Origin: Chloroflexi bacterium OHK40 | GTDB lineage: Bacteria; Chloroflexota; Chloroflexia; Chloroflexales; Chloroflexaceae | Direction of reading: 5' to 3' | DNA length: 35,732 nucleotides | NCBI GenBank assembly: GCA_004367505.1 | Contig: SFCB01000289.1 | Location: 1-35,732 of the forward strand | Shown here: piece by piece, positions 32,161 to 35,732 of the stretch | Numbering within the stretch: position 1 is the first letter of the stretch | Layout of the letters: each line of letters opens with the position of its first letter | Position numbers and translations under genes: made by a program | The notes under the pieces: generated by a model | What the model saw: the letters and a program-made list of their open reading frames with translations, nothing else | Told to the model about the DNA's origin: nothing | The model's database searches: none

Positions 32161-32349
32161 GTTGATGATGCGCTGCGCGAGTCGTGCCTTTCCCGCGTGG
32201 GAGAGCTGAGCCGGGGATGAGGACCGGTGGGCCACCACGGTGATGTCGCTGGATCACGATCCCGGTGAGACGCCCCGGTGGGCCGCCCAGATGGGTGTGA
32301 CGGATGTTCCTGCCCACCCGCGTGCCGTGGCGCGAAAGCGTGCGTGTGC

Positions 32350-32590
32350 CGTGGCGCTGAAGCGCGCGGCTAGCGGAAGCGAAGCCCGCCGGCGCGGGCG
32401 TGCCACAAGTGCGCCAGGGTGTCGTTCCCGCGAAAGCGGGAACCCAGCCTCCTCGCTGCCCCGGGGCAGGTCCGGCCTCCCACCCTGGACGCCCGCCTGC
32501 GCGGGCGTGCCACAAGTGCGCCAGGGTGTCGTTCCCGCGAAAGCGGGAACCCAGCCCCCCGCCTGCGCGGGGGCTGGCGGGGGAACCCAG
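32350..32590 (-). repeat. Dispersed repeats R1 (inverted, two units) and R2 fragment
   Basis: About 45 bases matching the start of R2 (GTGGCGCTGAAGCGCGCGGC) run directly into R1. The block GTGCCACAAGTGCGCCAGGG, followed by the hairpin GTTCCCGCGAAAGCGGGAAC, is found at 32400 and again at 32507 (period 107), in the opposite orientation to the copies at 7981 and 8105. A partly duplicated GGGAACCCAGCCCCCCG follows to about 32590. Bases 32591-32788 show no gene. Confidence 0.85.
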
Positions 32591-32788
32591 CCCCCCGACT
32601 GCCCGGAGGCAGGCGAGTGTGGCCGTGATGCCCATGGCGTCCATGATGGTACGCCACACCCCCCGCTGAGCCGACCCAGTGAGCCGTCCCAGTCGGGCGC
32701 CCCGGTGAGCCGTGGCACGATCAGGATGGTCGGGCGCTCGTGCGATCCATCCTTCTCCGACAGCCCGAGGACTTCACCCTGGATGCGG

Positions 32789-33823
32789 TTAGCGGCGCTC
32801 CCAGCGCTCGGCCCTGGCCCGCTGGGCCTCGTCGTAGCCAAGGGCCTCGGCCACAATGTAGAGCGGCCGGCCCTTTACCTCATCGTAGATCCGGCCCACA
32901 TACTCGCCGATGATACCGATCGAGACGAGCTGTACGGCGCCGATGAAGAGTACGCTCGCGAGCGTGGATGCCTGGCCGTAGAAGGCGGCCTCCGAGCCCG
33001 GGTTGGCCAGGCGCATCACAAAGACGACGATAATGAAGAGCAGGCTGAGGGCAGCGACGATGAAGCCCATGTAGGTGGCCAGCTGGAGCGGCAGATAGGA
33101 GAAGCTGGTAATCCCATCGAGGGCGAACTTGAGCATCTTCCGCAGCGGGTACTTCGTGCTGCCTGCCTTGCGGGCGTGGCGGCGATAGGGCACTCCGGTG
33201 CTGTTGAAGCCCACCCACACCGATAGGCCGCGCATAAAGCGGTGGTGCTCGCGGATGCGGGCGAGGGCATCCACCACCTTGCGGTCCATCAGCCGGAAGT
33301 CGCCCGCATCGACCGGGATCTCCACGCTCGTGATGCGTGTGATCAGGCGGTAGAAGAAGGCGGCGGTGGCGGTTTTGAACCAGCTTTCGCCCTCGCGCTC
33401 GGCACGCACGGCATAGACCACCTCGTAGCCCTCGCGCCACCGTGCTACGAGGTCGGGGATCACCTCCGGCGGGTCCTGGAGATCGGAGTCGATCACCACC
33501 ACGGCGCGGCCCTGGGCGTAGTCGGTACCGGCGGTAATGGCCAGCTGGTGGCCGAAGTTGCGCGAGAAGCTCAGCACCTTCACGCGGGGATCGCGCTCGT
33601 GGATGGCGCGCATCAGGCGGGCTGAGCCGTCGCGGCTCCCGTCGTTCACCAGGACGATCTCGAATGGCTCGCCCAGGGACTCGAGCGCGGCCGCGGTACG
33701 GTGGCAGAACTCCTCGATCAATGCCTCTTCGTTGAACACCGGAGCTACCACGGAGATCACCGGCTGGCCCGGCTCATCCAGCGTACGGCGCGCCGCGTCC
33801 GCTTCGATCTGGGTAATGTTCAT
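32789..33823 (-). CDS. Glycosyltransferase family 2 (polyprenyl-phosphate glycosyltransferase type)
   Basis: The 344-residue protein opens its GT2 domain at about residue 22 ([17 protein letters not shown]). It has [12 protein letters not shown], the metal-binding DSDLQDPP (about 113-120) and the [14 protein letters not shown] acceptor region, then [13 protein letters not shown] just before two C-terminal membrane segments (about 248-272 and 285-310). This layout matches DPM1/GtrB/ArnC-type enzymes that move a sugar onto undecaprenyl phosphate on the cytoplasmic face. The start lies 10 bases after the polA stop, with GAGGATG as ribosome site, so both genes are probably cotranscribed. The sugar is not known. 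Confidence 0.9.
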   Translation of the reverse strand: MNITQIEADAARRTLDEPGQPVISVVAPVFNEEALIEEFCHRTAAALESLGEPFEIVLVNDGSRDGSARLMRAIHERDPRVKVLSFSRNFGHQLAITAGTDYAQGRAVVVIDSDLQDPPEVIPDLVARWREGYEVVYAVRAEREGESWFKTATAAFFYRLITRITSVEIPVDAGDFRLMDRKVVDALARIREHHRFMRGLSVWVGFNSTGVPYRRHARKAGSTKYPLRKMLKFALDGITSFSYLPLQLATYMGFIVAALSLLFIIVVFVMRLANPGSEAAFYGQASTLASVLFIGAVQLVSIGIIGEYVGRIYDEVKGRPLYIVAEALGYDEAQRARAERWERR

Positions 33824-33833
33824 GGCTGCATCC

Positions 33834-35732
33834 TCACCCCACCGCGCCGCGCTCCACGTGGATCGGCTTCATCTCTTCCCAGTTGGTGCCGCTCTCCACG
33901 TCCACCCCCAGGGGCACGCTAAAATCGGGGTAGACCTGCTCCATCACCGAGCAGACGAGGGCGGCCACGGCATCGACCTCGGGCTCGGGGGCCTCGAGGA
34001 TGAGTTCATCGTGCACCTGGAGCAGCATGCGGGTGGCCATCCCCCGTTCCTGGAGCGCCCGGTACACATTGATCATGGCGATCTTCATCAGGTCGGCAGC
34101 GGTGCCCTGGATGGGCGCATTGATCGCCTCGCGCATCGCCGCCTGGGCCTGCGGACCCTTATCGCCGCCGGCGAGCCCGGGGAAGTGGCGCCGCCGCCCG
34201 AAGAGCGTGCTCACGTAGCCCGTCTCGCGCACCGTCCGCTGCACCTCATCGATGTAGGCCTTGATCCCCGGGAAGCTGGCGAAGACCCCGTTGATCAACT
34301 CCTGGGCAGTGGCCCGATCCAGGCCGAGGCGCTGGGCGAGGCCAAAGGAGCTGATGCCGTACACGATGCCGAATACTGTCATCTTCGCAATCCGGCGCTG
34401 GTTCTTGTCCACCTGGTCCTGGGGCACGCCGAAAAGGCGCGCGGCGGTGGCGGCGTGGATGTCGCGGCCTTCACGGAAAGTCGCGAGCAAGGCCGGGTCC
34501 TGGGTGATGTGGGCCAGCACGCGCAGCTCGATCTGCGAGTAGTCGGCGGCGACAAAGCGGTGGCCGGGCGCCGCCACGAAGCCACGGCGGATCTCGCGGC
34601 CCTCTTCGGTGCGTACCGGGATGTTCTGGAGGTTCGGGCTATCGGACGACAGCCGTCCTGTGGCGGAGCCGAGCTGGCTATAGCTCGTATGGACGCGCCC
34701 GGTCGCCGGGTTGATCATCGCGGGCAGGGCATCAACATAGGTGCTCTTGAGCTTGGTGAGCTGACGGTAGCGCAGGATCAGCTCGGCGATCGGCGCGAGG
34801 GGGGCCATCTGCTCCAGCACCTCGGCGGTGATCGAGTAGCCACCCGTTTTCAGGCGGCTGAGGCCGAGGGCCTTTGGATCGAGGCCGAATTTGCCGCTCT
34901 CGAAGAGCACGGCGTTGAGTTGGGCGCCGGAGTTGATATTGAAGGCCCCACCGGCGGCAGCGTGAATCTCGGACTCGAGCTCGGCGATGCGAGCGCCGAG
35001 GCGCTCACCGAGGGCGACGATATAGTCACGGTCGAGAGTGATCCCGGCCCGCTCCATCGCCACGAGCACCTCGACGAGCGGCATCTCCAGGCGGGTGAAG
35101 AGGCTGGCGATACGATCGTGCGCGGCGAGCTGAGGCTCCAGCGCCAGCTTGAGCCGCATGGTCATATCGGCGTCGGAGGCGGCGTAGGGTGTGGCGCGCT
35201 CGATCGGCACTTCGGCAAAGGAGACCTGCTTGCTCCCACGGCCGATCAGGTCTTCGATCGGCGTCAGCGGCTCGGGGAGGCGCAGCTCATAGAATGCGAG
35301 TTCCTTGAGGCCCACCCGCTGCTTCCCGAGCAGCCCGGCGGCGATCATCGTATCGAAGGCGAGCCCACGCAGCTCGATCCCGGCGGTGGTAAGCATCTCG
35401 ATATCGAACTTCGCATTGTGGGCGTACTTAGGCAGCGCCGCATCCTCGAAGAAGGGGCGCAGCGCCTGGATCACCCGCTCCTGGGGGAGCTGCTCGCCAC
35501 TGGTATGCCCGACCGGGATGTAGTAGGCGCTGCCGGGGGCTACCGCCAGCGAGATCCCCACCAGGTTGCTCTCGAAGGGGCGCAGGCCGCTGCTCTCGGT
35601 GTCGAAGGCCAGGCCAGGCGCGGCGTTCAGGCGCGTCACCAACTCGGCGAGCTGCGCCTCAGTGGTGATGGCCCGGTAGTCGCCGTGAGCGATGGGCGGA
35701 GGTGGGGCAAGAACGGCGGGCGGGTCGAAGAG
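33834..35732 (-). CDS. polA: DNA polymerase I, N-terminal part outside window
   Basis: The visible 632 residues include the 3'-5' exonuclease and polymerase domains; the frame is open to the right edge, so the 5' nuclease domain lies beyond it. The exonuclease residues appear intact: FDTESSGL (exo I), NAKFD (exo II) and YAASDADM (exo III), so proofreading is likely. Polymerase motif A is [13 protein letters not shown], motif [15 protein letters not shown] with the fingers helix residues, and motif [13 protein letters not shown]. It repairs DNA and removes Okazaki primers in the cytoplasm. The ending [10 protein letters not shown] is short. It is followed by a glycosyltransferase gene 10 bases away. 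Confidence 0.95.
   Translation of the reverse strand, partial: LFDPPAVLAPPPPIAHGDYRAITTEAQLAELVTRLNAAPGLAFDTESSGLRPFESNLVGISLAVAPGSAYYIPVGHTSGEQLPQERVIQALRPFFEDAALPKYAHNAKFDIEMLTTAGIELRGLAFDTMIAAGLLGKQRVGLKELAFYELRLPEPLTPIEDLIGRGSKQVSFAEVPIERATPYAASDADMTMRLKLALEPQLAAHDRIASLFTRLEMPLVEVLVAMERAGITLDRDYIVALGERLGARIAELESEIHAAAGGAFNINSGAQLNAVLFESGKFGLDPKALGLSRLKTGGYSITAEVLEQMAPLAPIAELILRYRQLTKLKSTYVDALPAMINPATGRVHTSYSQLGSATGRLSSDSPNLQNIPVRTEEGREIRRGFVAAPGHRFVAADYSQIELRVLAHITQDPALLATFREGRDIHAATAARLFGVPQDQVDKNQRRIAKMTVFGIVYGISSFGLAQRLGLDRATAQELINGVFASFPGIKAYIDEVQRTVRETGYVSTLFGRRRHFPGLAGGDKGPQAQAAMREAINAPIQGTAADLMKIAMINVYRALQERGMATRMLLQVHDELILEAPEPEVDAVAALVCSVMEQVYPDFSVPLGVDVESGTNWEEMKPIHVERGAVG

Noticed and set aside
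32398-32590. Possible CRISPR array from regular repeats
   Set aside because: Only two units of about 107 bases are present, the units are mosaics with internal hairpins, there are no unique spacers of constant size, and no cas gene is in the window.
32240-33226. 328-codon plus-strand ORF
   Set aside because: It starts in repeat DNA and continues antisense to the glycosyltransferase gene.

Overview
The window is high-GC bacterial DNA carrying ordinary chromosomal genes: polA, fmt, a tRNA-Ser, an ECF-type metal transporter, and many small exported or membrane proteins. The best guess is a member of the Chloroflexota, class Chloroflexia. The reasons are an LVIVP-repeat surface protein, a large exported carboxypeptidase-regulatory-domain protein, exported proteins ending in a short LPLL(R/K)-like tail, promoters lying almost on top of start codons, and families such as DUF3352, DUF3307 and PDGLE-type CbiM. 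This is inference from family content, not a database match.

Layout. 1-1551 is the end of a membrane-anchored TPR protein. 1714-4408 is a rightward aromatic-catabolism block: maleylacetate reductase, an orphan C-terminal piece of a TfdB/phenol-hydroxylase-type flavoprotein, and a 3-oxoadipyl-CoA thiolase. It faces a zinc-type dehydrogenase (4554-5501, minus). 5745-7860 holds fmt, an SCP2-domain protein and an SH3-domain membrane protein. 7861-8260 is a tandem repeat block. 8261-11585 holds minus-strand plsC-like, DUF2231, AI-2E-transporter-family and YigZ/IMPACT genes.

11693-18482 is the most coherent region. A minus-strand operon (Fur-family regulator, metallo-beta-lactamase/rhodanese protein, exported LVIVP propeller protein) diverges from a plus-strand cobalt/nickel ECF transporter operon (CbiMN fusion, CbiQ, CbiO). 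Each operon has a recognisable promoter. Just downstream of each -10 box lies the same element, TGCAAC-N6-CAGRTA, in the same orientation relative to transcription. This suggests that the Fur-family protein controls itself and the transporter. A roughly 180-bp dispersed repeat sits between the two promoters.

18568-23587 holds an S51-family peptidase-like protein, an alpha/beta hydrolase, a membrane-anchored putative peptidoglycan hydrolase, a CRP/FNR regulator and a DUF3307 membrane protein. 23804-26410 is a large exported protein, ending at a 13-bp-stem hairpin. 26600-28956 is a two-gene operon of a molybdopterin-binding-type protein and an unusual Nudix-like/aminoglycoside-phosphotransferase-like fusion. 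It diverges from a DUF3352 protein. A small coiled-coil protein, tRNA-Ser(CGA) with a near-consensus promoter, and an SPFH protein follow. A gene-poor repeat region (about 31.83-32.79 kb) precedes a glycosyltransferase gene and polA, which runs off the right end.

No transposase, CRISPR array, prophage, rRNA or defence cassette was seen.
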